From Molossus alvarezi (lineage: Eukaryota > Chordata > Mammalia > Chiroptera > Molossidae): a DNA stretch of 64,000 bases. Position numbers and translations under genes: made by a program. This document shows positions 63,719 through 64,000 of this stretch, piece after piece. Under the pieces are notes generated by a model that saw only the letters and a program-made list of their open reading frames with translations, ran no database searches and was not told the origin of the DNA. Each line of letters starts with the position of its first letter. Position 1 is the stretch's first letter. The stretch is taken from positions 62,001-126,000 of the forward strand of contig JBAWUJ010000059.1 in NCBI GenBank assembly GCA_037176705.1, given 5' to 3'.

Positions 63719-64000
63719 ATGGCAATAAATAAGTACATATCAATAATCACCTTAAACGTAAATGGATTGAATGCTCCCATAAAGAGACACAGAGTAGCTG
63801 ATTGGATAAGAAAGCATGACTCATCTATATGTTGTTTACAAGAGACCCACCTCTCAAAAAAAGACTCACATCGGTTGAAAGTGAAGGGATGGAAAAAATT
63901 TTTCCAAGCAAATGGAAAGCAAAAAAAAGCTGGGGTAGCAATTCTCATATCTGATAAAATAGATTTCAAAATGAAGACCATAACTAGAGACAAAGACGGC
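63719..64000 (+). CDS. ORF2: L1 ORF2, second copy, N-terminal fragment at window edge
   Basis: The first 94 codons of the endonuclease domain are visible, with TLNVNGLN and QETHL intact, up to the end of the window. There is no lesion in this part, which is also true of the first copy, so its coding state is undetermined. By analogy with the first copy it is probably a pseudogene. Confidence 0.85.
   Translation, partial: MAINKYISIITLNVNGLNAPIKRHRVADWIRKHDSSICCLQETHLSKKDSHRLKVKGWKKFFQANGKQKKAGVAILISDKIDFKMKTITRDKDG

Larger units (their letters stand above)
58075..64000. repeat. Long duplication, right copy (cut by window edge)
   Basis: Counterpart of 38553-44478, including the same L1 insertion point, the same altered 5' target-site base and the same 5' UTR and ORF1. 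One period (19,522 bp) equals seven monomers (13,680 bp), the 18-bp duplicated target and the 5,824-bp L1. Confidence 0.93.
61969..64000 (+). mobile_element. L1: LINE-1 second copy, 5' part (cut by window edge)
   Basis: It is identical by eye to 42447-44478 at an offset of 19,522 bp: the same 5' end, 5' UTR, ORF1 and start of ORF2. It sits at the same point of a satellite unit that shares all private changes of unit 22, so it arose by duplication of the whole locus. Whether its ORF2 carries the same lesions cannot be seen; the first lesion would fall at about 64463, outside the window. Confidence 0.95.

Noticed and set aside
1..64000. CRISPR arrays, rRNA, tRNA or bacterial mobile elements
   Set aside because: None seen. 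The only regular repeats are the ~2-kb monomers, without short repeat-spacer structure.

Overview
The window is eukaryotic repeat DNA, not a gene-bearing locus. About 56 kb is a head-to-tail array of one satellite monomer of 1,961 bp (29 copies seen, lengths 1,926-1,961). It is interrupted by a LINE-1 (L1) retrotransposon at 42447-48270, and a second, nearly identical L1 copy starts at 61969 and runs off the right edge. The L1 (coiled-coil/RRM ORF1, then an ORF2 with endonuclease, reverse transcriptase and C-terminal Cys-rich domain, then a G-rich 3' UTR and A-rich tail) places the host among placental mammals. The 3' UTR style is compatible with a laurasiatherian such as a bat, but I hold that only weakly. 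I do not recognise the satellite.

Layout, with the monomer phase set arbitrarily to position 1. Units 1-4 (1-7843) form two copies of a dimer. Units 5-8 (7844-15687) are four copies of one monomer subtype. Units 9-13 (15688-25491) and 14-19 (25492-37256) are two copies of a five-monomer higher-order repeat; the second copy holds an extra monomer from a later one-unit duplication. Unit 20 (37257-39216) is a mosaic. Unit 21 is a slightly shortened monomer and unit 22 is a diverged monomer that received the L1. The array resumes after the L1 as units 23-26, then units 27-29 repeat units 20-22 including the L1 insertion. The offset is 19,522 bp, which equals seven monomers plus the L1 plus its target-site duplication. 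The L1 has therefore become a component of a very long higher-order repeat.

The only real coding sequences are in the L1 copies. ORF1 is open in both (293 codons from the first ATG). In the complete copy ORF2 is broken by one stop codon and two single-base frameshifts. The many short minus-strand reading frames in the satellite recur because the satellite recurs. They begin with GTG or TTG rather than ATG, and I do not call them genes.

The main biological interest is array evolution: several higher-order organisations side by side, traceable unequal crossovers, a retrotransposon carried along as a repeat-unit component, and a patch of unhomogenised satellite on both sides of the L1.
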